Positions 54,801 to 64,000 of a stretch of DNA of 64,000 bases are shown in pieces. Under the pieces are notes generated by a model. That model searched no databases. It saw only the letters and a list, made by a program, of their open reading frames with translations, and was not told where the DNA came from. Within the stretch, counting starts at the first letter, position 1; each line of letters begins with the position of its first letter. This DNA comes from Isoetes taiwanensis (lineage: Eukaryota > Streptophyta > Lycopodiopsida > Isoetales > Isoetaceae). The translations under genes were made by a program, and so were the position numbers. The DNA is taken from assembly GCA_021234155.1 (NCBI GenBank), contig JAJEKV010000027.1, forward strand, positions 62,001 to 126,000. Direction: 5' to 3'.

Positions 54801-55073
54801 TCAAAGTTGGAGATGATGTATGGCTCAAGATAAAGGTGAAGCGGTGGCTCGGATTGGCAATTGCAAGAAGCTTGCTCCAAGGTGGGCTGGACCCTTGAGA
54901 ATAATCAAGAGAGTAGGTAATCAATCCTACAAGTTAGAATTGCCAAAGACACCTAAAGATTCATAAGGTCTTCCACGTGAGTTTGTTGAAGAAGCATACT
55001 CCAAATCCGCATCGTTTTGGACACTCAACGCTGTTGAAATGATCGGAGGAAGCAACTGGAAATAGTTCCGTAA

Positions 55074-55295
55074 ATGATTCTTGATAAAGCTTTCAAGAAG
55101 ACAAGGAGGCCTGAGTTCCTCCAATACTTGGTCAAGTGGAAACACTTGCCGATGGAAGACGCTTCGTGGGTACTTAAGAAGGATTTGGTAAAGCAAGCAC
55201 TACGCTTTATGGAGCAATGGGACGGCAAGGTCATCTCCCAAGAAATCGGCTCGTGCATGTCGATTTTGGCGAGGGCTAATTCTTGTATAGATTAA
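55074..55295 (+). pseudogene. Gypsy C-terminal chromodomain
   Basis: ILDKAFKKTRRPEFLQYLVK, then WKHLPMEDASWV and KKDLVKQ fit the chromodomain of chromovirus integrases: an aromatic-lined fold of the LVKWxxLPxxxxSWE type. Upstream, near 54962-54990, the usual HKVFHVSLLKKH linker is present. Chromodomains of this class can bind methylated H3 tails and guide insertion. Confidence 0.8.
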
Positions 55296-56124
55296 TCTCC
55301 ACGATGCAACCTATGCTTGGTATGGGTCGCATGCTTGTTATCGATGATGAGACCACTACGGTGATCTCTAGGGCGGGTGTAATGTCAATGTAGGCATGAC
55401 CGCTTTCCGCTTAGGCGAGTGGAAGGTAGATTAGAAAGTCTACTTCTGTCCCACCCTAAGGAGACGGCCTCCGAGAAAAGAGGTCATTAAGGAATGCATT
55501 GATAGGGAAAGCACCTTTAGCCCCATATATGCTTTGATAGGAGGAATCCATCCTTCACGCGCCCCACGCCGAGAAGGATATCCTCCACCGGCAACTAGAG
55601 GTGTAGGCATGAGCGCATATAGGCATATAGGGGTGCTGTCTCCCGGCCATTATGGAAGATTCATCCTCTTCCTACGCCGGGAGATTAGCCATGCATTCAT
55701 GTAGATAGGTGGGGTGGTCACCATATAACCAAAATTTATTAAACAATTAAAACGGTACTAACGTAGTGTCGACCAAGCAGCCGAGAGCCCCCAGGGCAAG
55801 GAGGTCGAAGAGCTAAAGACTTGCAACACAAGTTTTGTTGGAATGTGTTGCAAGGAATGAAAGAGTACCTCTGACAAGAATTATAGATATGAAATGCTGA
55901 AATTTTGTCTAACTTAACATAGTGAATAACTTGTTAATGGTGTTATGAATTGATAAGTATTCCATAATATAATAACGTAATAATGTTCTAAAAGTAATTA
56001 CCTTAGAGTAATCGCGATAAATGTATAAAGATTATATTGTAGGTATCACGTTGATTGCGTGTGCGCGTGTTAGGAAGATCCCAAGGTGGGGGAGACCCAC
56101 GATGCCGCTGACGAAGATCATTTC
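55296..56124 (+). other. Gypsy 3' untranslated region
   Basis: No coding character was seen between the chromodomain and the polypurine tract. A CCGGGAG/CTCCCGG pair near 55641 and 55677 could form a hairpin. Confidence 0.5.
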
Positions 56125-56137
56125 AAGGTGGGGAGAA
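56125..56137 (+). other. Gypsy polypurine tract
   Basis: AAGGTGGGGAGAA directly precedes the 3' LTR. Confidence 0.9.
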
Positions 56138-57662
56138 TGTGACGCTCCGGCCGATATACCCGTCAGACGTACATTGTACCGCCATCGCCACGCGCCACGC
56201 CACCCGATTGACGGTAATGCCAACGGATAGCCGTGTAAGTAGCCCTAGGGGCAACTTGCTAGAGTGTTCATATATTATTAATGTGCACATGTGCACATTA
56301 ATGAGGGCACACCTTTCCATGTTGGCATATTTTGCCACCTAGCCACTAAAGGCAAGTGGGGCCTTTCCAATTATCCCACATGCCAAATTGGGTAATTGGA
56401 AACCCTAGCCTAAACCCCATGTCTATTTAGGGTAGGAAAACCCTAGCTTGCTAGTTTTTCGCCCCTTAGGGTTTTAGAGCTCAGTTTTGGCTGCCCCTGA
56501 GCCAAAACCCAGCCCGACGACGCCGCCCACTTAGTTTCATCTGCCCGATCATCACAGCAGATGGTTGAACTTCAGATCGGAGGAGCCACCAAGGATCAGG
56601 TATTTGGTCAATTTAATAGCTTAAACCGCCTTCTAGTCATAGAATCAAGAGGGTTTAGACTATTAAATTGCCCATAGTAGTTATCTAGATCTTAGATCTC
56701 GACACTAACTAAAGAACCTAACTCTATGATTGGATCTAGTTCTTTAGTTCTTCGTGATATATTTGGATGATGTATTTACGCGGAACTCCTTGTATTGGGA
56801 AGGGGGTAGAGGCCCCAAAGCTTGTAGTTGATGCTCCTAGAGTAGCCTCTCTAGCACACCGTAGTTTCGCCTTTGTGTACAAGAGCCACACCGGGTTGTG
56901 GGTGAAGGGCCGACCGGGCTAAAAGGAGGTTCATGTCCCGACTCTTGAACGATCCCCCGGTGTGTAAAGCCTACCGGGGATCATTGTGACTAGGTCTAAT
57001 GGCTTACCACCGAAAGTGCGGGTAAGGCATGGGCTCGACACCCCGTGAAGTGGTGTACACTTTCCAAAGGTTCACCGAATACGCAAAGGCCCTCTAGTCA
57101 CCTTTGAGTTAGCATGCAGATCTCCTGAGGGAGTGATCCCTACCGCCCCATCGGAACTGGGAGGATGAGACCGGTGAATAGCCCCTTCGGCTATGCATCC
57201 GGCTGGCTATCGGTCCCAACACTTTTCAGCCTACTCAAGCAGTGTGCACGAGGGGGCGGATGGAGTGGACAACCCTATGCCATGTTCTTATGCCGCCAAA
57301 TCCATTGCCATGAATTCCATGCACCTAACGAACTCGAGACCCAAGCCGCCACCATCCTTTGAGTCTCCCTTGGGTAGGATCCCCTATGTGATGTGGGCCG
57401 ATCTTTGTCTATGCAGATATGAGGGGACCATCCTTCGAGATGGTCACGGGATGTTGATGTATGTGCTCTTGACATGTATGTTTACGCCCCAGCCTAGGTA
57501 GGCCCCGAGGGAGACGGGGTAGAATGACACCTTCACTCTCCCCACCGAGACTTCGTTCGGGGCGCGATATGTGGAGGGCCCCAGTATCATGGAGCTGGTG
57601 TGGGGGAAGAACTCTGTTTGTATCACGGTGAGTGCACCGTATACGAGTAGGGGGACGCCACA
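56138..57662 (+). repeat. Gypsy 3' LTR
   Basis: It starts TGTGACGCTCC and ends GGGGGACGCCACA, followed by CCTAG. It matches the 5' LTR along its full length with many short indels. The 26-base palindrome (56277-56302) and AAACCCTAG motifs are conserved. Confidence 0.93.
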
Positions 57663-57667
57663 CCTAG

Positions 57668-58561
57668 CGCGAGTCTCTTGACGCCACATATATAGCTTAA
57701 AGAAAAGTGGCTATGGCCAAATATAATCTTCCCCAACCCTCCTCCCTCATGCACTTTTTGCTTCCTTACCTTAAAGTCTCGATAAATATATTATGCTACA
57801 CAGGGCACGTATATGCTATTCTCTCCGGCTTCTAGCAGTCAAGTATGGATTTGCAATATTCCAAAGAAAGAGAATATGCATTGCTTCCGTTATAGAAATC
57901 CCTTTACTCGATATATAATCTTTGCGGTACCAAGAGCATCATGAAGGAGCCCATCCCCGCATAGTTTGCTAAAAAAAATTGCGGTCCTCTAAAATCTTCG
58001 CACGAGAACCCAATTCTCAAAGCTAGAATCGCTTTGAAAGCGAGAAATGACGTGATTTTCAAGACACACATATGTTTGCTCTTGAACTTCGCAGATAATT
58101 GCAACCGATCGCTTCTTCTTGTTCAACGTCCCGCTTCTTCTTGTTCACAGTAAAGCCCTTCGCTAAATCCTCCAGTTTAAGGCGCTTTTGTGAAGCAACG
58201 ACTCCAAGGATTTCCCCATAGCTCACCGTAGGACGCCATAGCCGAGCTCTATAGATTGTAGCTAATATGCTTTGTTTCGACAAACGCTGGTCTGGAGAGA
58301 AAGTATAGAGGCATATATCTTAAAACCTGTTGTGCAGCTATGGCCTCCAAAGCTTGAACAAAACAACTGCTCCAACATCCTCAAACTTAGCCTCCAAACC
58401 GGCAGGCACGTGAGCTACAAACCACCGCGATTTGGTAATAGAGGCGAAATCCATAGGTGCTATTTCGGATCCTAACTTCCTAAGTAGCCCGTATGCAAAC
58501 TTACCGCGGCAAATGGGATGACCTAACATTTACAAATTTTTACAAAGAGGGTTTTTAGTAG
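57668..58561. other. Intergenic, no supported gene
   Basis: Minus-strand frames at 57904-58104, 58059-58283 and 58338-58529 are open but show no recognisable domain. A CGCTTCTTCTTGTTCA phrase is duplicated near 58107 and 58131. Confidence 0.35.
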
Positions 58562-58656
58562 CTTTGGCATATTCTAGGTATATGCTAGCATATACCATGA
58601 ATATGCCAAAAACCCACATAAACAAGGGATTGCCCCCCTAGGGGCAACCCAAAAAT
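58562..58656. repeat. Double-hairpin repeat, copy B
   Basis: GGCATATTCTAGGTATATGC pairs with GCATATACC...GAATATGCC as a 42-base near-perfect palindrome. After AAAAACCCACATAAACAAGG comes TTGCCCCCCTAGGGGCAA. This matches copy A at 16541-16634 in order, spacing and sequence. Confidence 0.7.
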
Positions 58657-58689
58657 CCTCCTATGAAAGTTAGTCTAAACATTTTAAGA

Positions 58690-60300
58690 CCTGAAACCAA
58701 CTTGTGTGAGAAGGTTGAAGGAGAGAAATACATGCTTGTGCATGAAACATGAGCAAATGAATCTTTTTAAAAAAGCTTTCAACAGAATGAGATCAAAGTT
58801 GGACGAGAATTGTACTTGCAATTGCCCAATCTGCCTTGTTGATAGCCATGGAGGTATTTGCCAAGCAAAGAATAGTACATATAGAGTTCATTATGGGGAG
58901 CCACTGTTTGTAACAAATATATTAGTACAGAATGGCATGTTGTGGACTACCTGAAGGGTATATGCAGCAAACATGGGACAAAACAAGTTGCAATATGTCC
59001 TCAAAAAATTGCAAATGCTAGTGAATTAGAACAGGTAGAATGTGAAGCATACCAATTTGTGAATGAGAAGTCAAAAGGGGACATCTATGAGATTGAAATT
59101 GGTAATAAAAGCAGCAGCACTTGCTATCATGGTGAAGATCATGTTTGATCATTTTGCTAAGTTTACCATACATAGCTTCACCTCACGCTGGCAGACCGAA
59201 CGATTCAAAATTTGTGTGGACAACTTGAGAAATATTGTTGTGCTCTCAATTCTAGACTTTTCAAAGAAACACCTTAACCTGGTAGGGAGATCCAGTCTCA
59301 ATATTGGCACAATCAGTAGGTAACTATACTGGTCCATATTACCATGCTAAAAACGATAGACTTCATGACTTCTGATGATAGACGTCATGACTTCTACTTT
59401 TTAATATGCATTCAAATTGCATCAAGCTTAATTGCAAGATATTGGGACTACACACATTAGATATCATATTGTATGGTTATGCTTCACAATTTAAGCGTGT
59501 GTGTATCTTCTTGTTCTTGGGCAAATATTTCTTGATGCATAGAATCAGAATGTGCTGGAATTATTTTGCATCAACATATGGTAAGGGAGAGCGTAATGCT
59601 GAGTCTGCCAAGGCAAAGAATGCTTTATATGATAAGCAACCTAAAGAAGAAGGTCTGCCAATAAATGGTGCTACCACAACTTGTGTGTCCTTGAAGAATA
59701 AATTCCCGTCATCAAAAAGTGGTCCAAATAGGTTGTTTTGGGAGGTCAAGCAGAGGAACTAGGTAGAAATGTGCCATATGGTTGTAGGATATTGTCAAGG
59801 ACCTTAGCCTTACGTTCTGTAATGGCTCTTAACAAGTCAAGTCCTGCTATGATAATGACTAGTTCACTTTCTTGTTTCTGTTTTACTTGCATGATAATGC
59901 AATGGAAAAGTTGTGAAAATCTGCTTCATGCTTAGTACTTGGGATATCAAAGTTTATGAATAATAGTGCATCTAATGGAGAAGACAAACAGACTGAACAC
60001 GCATTGTTTGCATATAAGGAAGGCGTTCCATCAGCTGACATTTGTCGAAGTTGCAAATATTTTTGCCTCCTTTGTAGAGAGATTATTTTTTGCTTATATG
60101 CAAGAAAGAGAAGAGGACACTACAGGTGGCAACTAAAGATGAATGATGTTGTTGGGGCATTCTACTTTGAAAAAATAAAAGGGTGTCATAACAAGTACAA
60201 ATTGTTTCGAAATAAAACCATGTTTATTCATACGTGCTCCATTATTAGAGTGGTTGAAGTTAAACATAAAATTAAGAGTCTATGCACTATCAGAGACTAA
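58690..60300 (+). pseudogene. Decayed transposase-like gene (SQFK / GKGE family)
   Basis: Fragments on the plus strand keep a consistent order. CTCNCPICLVDSHGGICQ is a Cys-rich N-terminal part. FTIHSFTSRWQTERFK leads to VLSILDFSKKHLNL. YGYASQFKR is followed by WNYFASTYGKGERNAESAKA, then PSSKSGPNRLFWEVK and LGRNVPYGCR. The series resembles, from memory of the pattern, a poorly characterised transposase-like family. There, a WQ motif, a DF(S/A)xNY motif, DGAxSQFK and FF(A)xxHGKGxxDGxGxxVK occur in that order, probably as an RNase-H-like DDE core. The acidic residues of DGAxSQFK and GKGxxDG are altered here. Many frameshifts and stops make it a pseudogene. The family assignment is tentative. Confidence 0.45.
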
Positions 60301-60638
60301 GTACGAAATGCTAGTAGCAAGTGTACCAATAATTGTTGAAGCAAATGAATAAAATGATTTATTCTTTTTCAATACGAATTGTATTCATCTGAACTTGCAG
60401 CTTGATTTTCATCTAAACTGAATCAATAACTCATTTGCAAAAGGGAAGGGGGATAAAAGAACTAACCTGCAAAAAGCAATCATTTTATTTCAAGCCCACA
60501 GGCGTCTTTACATGTACACCATATACAAGATGTACAAGTCACAAAAAGACAAAACCCGTATATGCATTCACGAAAAACAAAAGGGAGGGGGGGGGACAAC
60601 AAAACGTTTGAGATTTTCATTTTAGATCAAAATTTTCT
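60301..60638. other. Intergenic
   Basis: AT-rich sequence containing a G-run (GGGAGGGGGGGG near 60583-60594). No supported gene. Confidence 0.4.
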
Positions 60639-61242
60639 TCAGTTCCTCATGCTCGGCTTCATCATCAATTTTTTCAAAACATGTATCTGCATTAAACTGC
60701 TACTGTGGAATTTATCCCATTCGTGCGTAGTGCTGTGGATTTCGTTCTGACCAGGATTAGCAATATTGGCAATTAAGTTATCAAGATGAGCATCTATTAC
60801 TGAAGTTTTTTTGTTGGATTCCCCTCCATCTGCTAGTTTTTTTGCCTTCGCTGTGAGAATAGGTGAAATGCTTATCCAAAAATTCAAAAAGAAAAAAAGA
60901 AAATGGCATGAAATAAATTACTTACCTTCCATTATCTCTTCTAGCTTAAGCAATGTCTTTCTGCATATGAATAGAAAATGGCATGAAATAAATTACTTAC
61001 CTTCCATTATCTCTTCTAGCTTAAGCAATGTCTTTCTGCATATGAATAGAAGCTAACTCATTCTGAATAGTTGTTGCTTTCTCACTAGCAGTAGGTGTAT
61101 CATAGTAATTAAGCTCGTCCTGCACTGGAGAAGACGTATCAGTCTCAGCGTTTTGGACATCAACACTATCCAAATCGTCGTCACTTGCCGTCATATCAGC
61201 TATCTTCTCTGCAATAAAGAAATATGGTTCAACTATATGCAC
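60639..61242 (-). pseudogene. Unrecognised two-exon remnant, copy 2 of the 38.97-kb fragment
   Basis: The upstream exon (61242-61021) carries EKIADMTASDDDLDSVDVQN and then ASEKATTIQNELASIH, as in copy 1. KTLLKLEEIMEG before a GTAAGT donor (near 60996) lies in another frame. The second piece (60887-60639) reads ISPILTAKAKKLADGGESNK and SVIDAHLDNLIANI and ends PSMRN plus stop. The donor and 5' part are tandemly duplicated at 60898-61047. No family was recognised. Confidence 0.4.
60898..61047. repeat. 75-bp tandem duplication
   Basis: AGAAAATGGCATGAAATAAA...CTGCATATGAAT occurs at 60898-60972 and again at 60973-61047. It duplicates the splice donor of the minus-strand exon. Copy 1 of the segmental duplication has a single unit. 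Confidence 0.85.
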
Positions 61243-61590
61243 CTGACAAACCGTGATTGATTACAATCATTACCTGTTATATATGTAGGTTTGATGTCTG
61301 CGTGTTCAGATGCTACTGGCTTTTGTAAGCCTGCATTATGTACAACATGATGCATGACTTGCATCATATATATTTGAAGTCCCTATAATTTGACCCCTTT
61401 TAACTTTTTTTGTAGACAACTTTTAGCTCGAAGAAATTAACGTTCGAGTAGGGTACAACTTTAGGAAGCCGAATTTTGCGGCGATATTGTTTGCGGATTC
61501 GTATTTTTTAATAAGGGGGAATCGTCCTCTTAAGTGTGCAAGACATGACAACCCTATCCTAGAAGAAGTAAAGTTCCATCAGTTCAGAAG

Positions 61591-61625
61591 GAAGGAAGGA
61601 AGGAAGGAAGGAAGGAAGGAAGGAA
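61591..61625. repeat. GAAG/GGAA microsatellite
   Basis: About nine GGAA units lie at one end of the insertion in copy 2. On the minus strand they are CTTCC repeats at the 3' end of the inserted piece, like the simple-sequence tail of a LINE. Confidence 0.9.
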
Positions 61626-62163
61626 GTATATTTTAACGTCCACGGAGGCCAACTGGCCTATGAGACAATGATACAATATAGCGGAAAGTTTCCAAACACA
61701 AAAGAAAACCACAGAAACCCTGTACAATGTGTCTCTACCACCGGGATGAAAAAAACCCCCATGTGGGAGGAAAAACCCCTTGTAGTAGCGCTCGAGAGGC
61801 CCTATCCGGCGCCAAATTCCCTCGTTGTGAGGGACTCTCGGCGGTGGAGACTTGCGTAAATGTAGGATGCGAGGCGTGCAACCATTGGCCGAAGCCGGCA
61901 GCTTGATGAATTGCTATCTCGAGCATCCGAGATCGGCATGAGCCGCTTTCGGATGTGTGCATATCTTTGGGCATTCCCTCGTAGAGCATGGTGTTCATCT
62001 TCTACTATTCCGCATGTGACAACACCGTATAATCTCATGCCGGGATTCCCCGCCTCCATCCGTACCCCCAAATTGTCTCAATTAAGATGGTGGGACCACG
62101 TCCCTTATTGCATATAGCTCTCCTCGCTTCTTGGTAGAGATGTGTGCCTTCAAATACTGGTGG
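61591..62163 (-). mobile_element. LINE-like 3' fragment inserted in copy 2
   Basis: The insertion is absent from copy 1, which shows the empty site. On the minus strand CGIVEDEHHALRG then QRYAHIRKRLM resembles the zinc-ribbon end of LINE reverse transcriptases (C...EDE-H...C..Y..IR). The minus-strand 3' end is a simple repeat. A target duplication of about four bases (AAG/GAAG) is hard to separate from the repeat. This looks like a second, 5'-truncated LINE unrelated to the one at 25.3 kb. Confidence 0.5.
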
Positions 62164-62797
62164 AAGATAGTATAGATGCTTTCCCTTCCTTGCACATGCT
62201 GGATTTTCCTCATCCTCGTGTTCATTAACTAGCAATTGTTGTAAAGATATTGCAATATCAGAGGGAACATTGATGTGCTGGCAATGCTGGAGTTAAATCA
62301 CACAATATGTTTAAGTGAAGTATTTGGCATATTAATAGGGCTCTGACTAATAAATACAGCTTCTTCTTGTAACATGATGGTTGCCCATAAACATCAGTTT
62401 ATTGATGTCACCAACACCCATGAAATGCCCACATTTTTTCTTAGTAAGCTCGGGTTAATAACGGGCTCCCATCGGTGCATAAATTATATTGACCACACAA
62501 TTTAGGCTATTAAATGGCATCCTAATTAGTGTTGATCTCGAAATCAAGTAGTGACATGCAGTGGTTTATCAGGCTTCAAAACAAGACCAGTAAACATAAA
62601 CCAGATATGATGCATTTTGAAGTCCTGTACTTTTCCCTTAACCACCTATTCAAGCCGAATGATTCTCAATTGCAATAACCATGCTTAATTTAGTACAGCT
62701 TTATGAACAGTTTGTCATTTGTTCACCTTACAATTGACTATTCAATGTTGACTTGAATCTGTGCAGTATGAGTGACTTTGTGATACCCATTTTACAG

Positions 62798-64000
62798 TCA
62801 TACTGTCATGACTTTGCGCACCTGCATACAGTTCCACGCATCTGCTCCAGCATAGACATTGGACATCGCTATGTATGCTGTGATGCTGTAAGGATCCAAT
62901 TCAAGGACATTGCATGCAGCACGTCCAGCTACATCCTTAATGCCATGAATTTGACAAGCACTAAGTAAACTTGTCCATTCAACAATATCAGGTAAAAATA
63001 GTAGATTGCTTATCAAATCCTCCACCTCATGTACAAGACCCATTCGACCAAGCAGATCGATTAGGCATCCATAATGCTCCCCCATAGGAGTAACGCCATA
63101 AGTATTACTTAGAGAAGTAAAGTAATAAAGACCCTCGTCCAAAAAGCCCCCATGATTACATCCACAAAGAAAGCTTACAAATGTGATCTCGTCAGGTCTT
63201 GTGCCAAGTTCAAGCATAGCTTGTAAGATATCTGGAACTTCCTTCCCATGACCATGTTTCGCATATGCATCGATCAAACTATTCCAAGAAACCTTATTTT
63301 TTTCCATCAATTTTTCAAAAGCATTAGATGCCTCATTTAAACTTCCACATTTCCCATACATATTCACAAGAGCGTTCCCTACAGTGACATCTGATTCAAA
63401 TCCGGCTTCATGAATATAAACACATAACAATCTTCCCTCTGCAAGTGTTGCACATACATCCAGTGCTGTAGCAAGAGATATATTATCTGGCTTCAACCCT
63501 TCCCTTTGCATCTCATGGAAAAGCATCATTGCCTGCTTCCCACATCCACATTGACTGTACGCAGCAATTATTGCATTCCATGAAATCAGATTTCGGTCTG
63601 ATATGTCATCAAATGCATTACATGCACATTCTAGACATTCACACTTTCCATACATATTGACAAGTGCAGTCCCGACAGCCACATCTGAAGCGAGAGCTGC
63701 CTCAAGAATGTCAACATGGATGGACTTGGCTTTTATCAGAGCTGAAGGGGTGCAGCATGCAGTGAGAGCGATGATGAAGGTAATTTTCTCCGGTTTTACA
63801 TCTTCTACCACCATTTGTTGAAAGAGTTTCAGGGAATTACTTTCTTGGCCATGTAGCACATATGTTGCAAGCATAGCATTCCATGAGACAACATCTCGTT
63901 CATGCATGCTTTCAAAAATAACTTCTGCATCTTTCACACTTCCGCATTTCCCATACATGTTGATGAGTGCATTTCCCACAAGAACATCAGTTTCAAGTTC
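62798..64000 (-). CDS. PPR protein, PLS class, partial (N-terminus beyond the window)
   Basis: About 400 codons are open from the window edge to a TGA at 62798-62800. Repeats follow in order: VGNALINMYGKCGSVKDAEV, VVSWNAMLATYVLHG, KPEKITFIIALTACC, VAVGTALVNMYGKC, NLISWNAIIAAYSQCG, KPDNISLATALDVCATL, VTVGNALVNMYGKCGSLNEA, KVSWNSLIDAYAKHG, RPDEITFVSFLCGCNHGG. The E-type end is MGEHYGCLIDLLGRMG, VEWTSLLSACQIHG, ITAYIAMSNVYAG. Such proteins bind organelle RNA, often for C-to-U editing. The frame stops soon after the E motif without E+ or DYW domains, next to the boundary of the duplicated segment, so the 3' end may have been cut off. A shortening lies in the CATLAEGRLLCVYIHEAGF repeat. Confidence 0.9.
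   Translation of the reverse strand, partial: ELETDVLVGNALINMYGKCGSVKDAEVIFESMHERDVVSWNAMLATYVLHGQESNSLKLFQQMVVEDVKPEKITFIIALTACCTPSALIKAKSIHVDILEAALASDVAVGTALVNMYGKCECLECACNAFDDISDRNLISWNAIIAAYSQCGCGKQAMMLFHEMQREGLKPDNISLATALDVCATLAEGRLLCVYIHEAGFESDVTVGNALVNMYGKCGSLNEASNAFEKLMEKNKVSWNSLIDAYAKHGHGKEVPDILQAMLELGTRPDEITFVSFLCGCNHGGFLDEGLYYFTSLSNTYGVTPMGEHYGCLIDLLGRMGLVHEVEDLISNLLFLPDIVEWTSLLSACQIHGIKDVAGRAACNVLELDPYSITAYIAMSNVYAGADAWNCMQVRKVMTV

Larger units (their letters stand above)
44633..57662 (+). mobile_element. Ty3/gypsy chromovirus, 13.0 kb, carrying a histone H3-like ORF
   Basis: The structure is complete: LTRs of about 1.54 and 1.53 kb with TG...CA ends, a CCTAG target duplication, a near-consensus initiator-Met primer site and a polypurine tract. 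Order inside is H3-like ORF, gag remnant, protease, reverse transcriptase, RNase H, integrase, chromodomain. That is Ty3/gypsy order with the C-terminal chromodomain of chromoviruses, plus one extra gene. Protein-coding parts are broken by many small indels. The LTRs also differ mainly by short indels, so decay is substantial or the assembly has indel errors. At 13 kb it is long for a chromovirus; the extra ORF and the roughly 1.5-kb LTRs explain this. Confidence 0.93.
60996..62768. repeat. Segmental duplication, copy 2
   Basis: Matches 38947-40166 in the same orientation. It differs by a 573-base insertion (61591-62163), by AACTATATGCACCTGAC near 61231 and by having one rather than three 25-bp units at its end. 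The right end falls about 30 bases from the stop of the PPR gene. Confidence 0.9.

Overview
This window looks like nuclear DNA of a seed-free vascular plant, most likely a fern or lycophyte. That placement is inference. It rests on PLS-class pentatricopeptide (PPR) genes, fragments of typical plant genes with GT-AG introns (a HAK/KUP potassium transporter, a NOT10-like TPR protein, a 2-oxoglutarate dioxygenase, a lipid-transfer-like protein), plant-type primer binding sites (TGGTATCAGAGC) and very high repeat content. Few genes look intact. Most of the window is transposable elements and genes broken by them.

Layout. 1-6 kb: degenerate short repeats, a tRNA-like sequence and a 32-bp minisatellite. 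6-13 kb: sparse sequence with one decayed, unrecognised coding region (7.9-8.7 kb). 13-15.5 kb, minus strand: a frameshifted NOT10-like pseudogene and the last exons of a 2OG dioxygenase. 17.0-23.5 kb: a PPR gene split by an almost intact Ty1/copia element (17196-21905; 246-bp LTRs; GTTTA target duplication). 24.2-24.6 kb: a small secreted LTP-like gene. 25.3-27.1 kb: a 5'-truncated LINE ending in about 72 TAA trimers. 32.0-37.3 kb: a HAK/KUP potassium transporter pseudogene split by a 3.25-kb element whose 158-bp LTR-like ends are inverted (ACACA target duplication). 38.9-40.2 kb and 61.0-62.8 kb: two copies of one duplicated segment, the second carrying a LINE-like insertion. 44.6-57.7 kb: a 13.0-kb Ty3/gypsy chromovirus (LTRs about 1.5 kb; CCTAG target duplication). 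58.7-60.3 kb: a decayed transposase-like gene. 62.8-64.0 kb, minus strand: the C-terminal part of a PPR gene running off the window.

The most unusual feature is inside the gypsy element. Between the primer binding site and gag lies an additional reading frame (46841-48076). It starts with the first six residues of histone H3 (MARTKQ). It then has a long charged and proline-rich linker and ends in a recognisable H3 histone fold closing with ...KRVT...GER. The fold mixes canonical-H3 and CENH3-like signatures. The cassette has its own TATA box and is bracketed by four related hairpin-forming repeats, two on each side. A second TATA box precedes gag. The same element encodes protease, reverse transcriptase, integrase and a C-terminal chromodomain. 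It therefore appears to be a chromodomain retrotransposon that carries its own histone H3-like protein. This copy is decayed by small indels and cannot make the proteins as it stands; intact relatives would have to be found.

Coding assignments come from reading translated motifs by eye. No database search was possible. Exon boundaries are inferred from splice consensus only.
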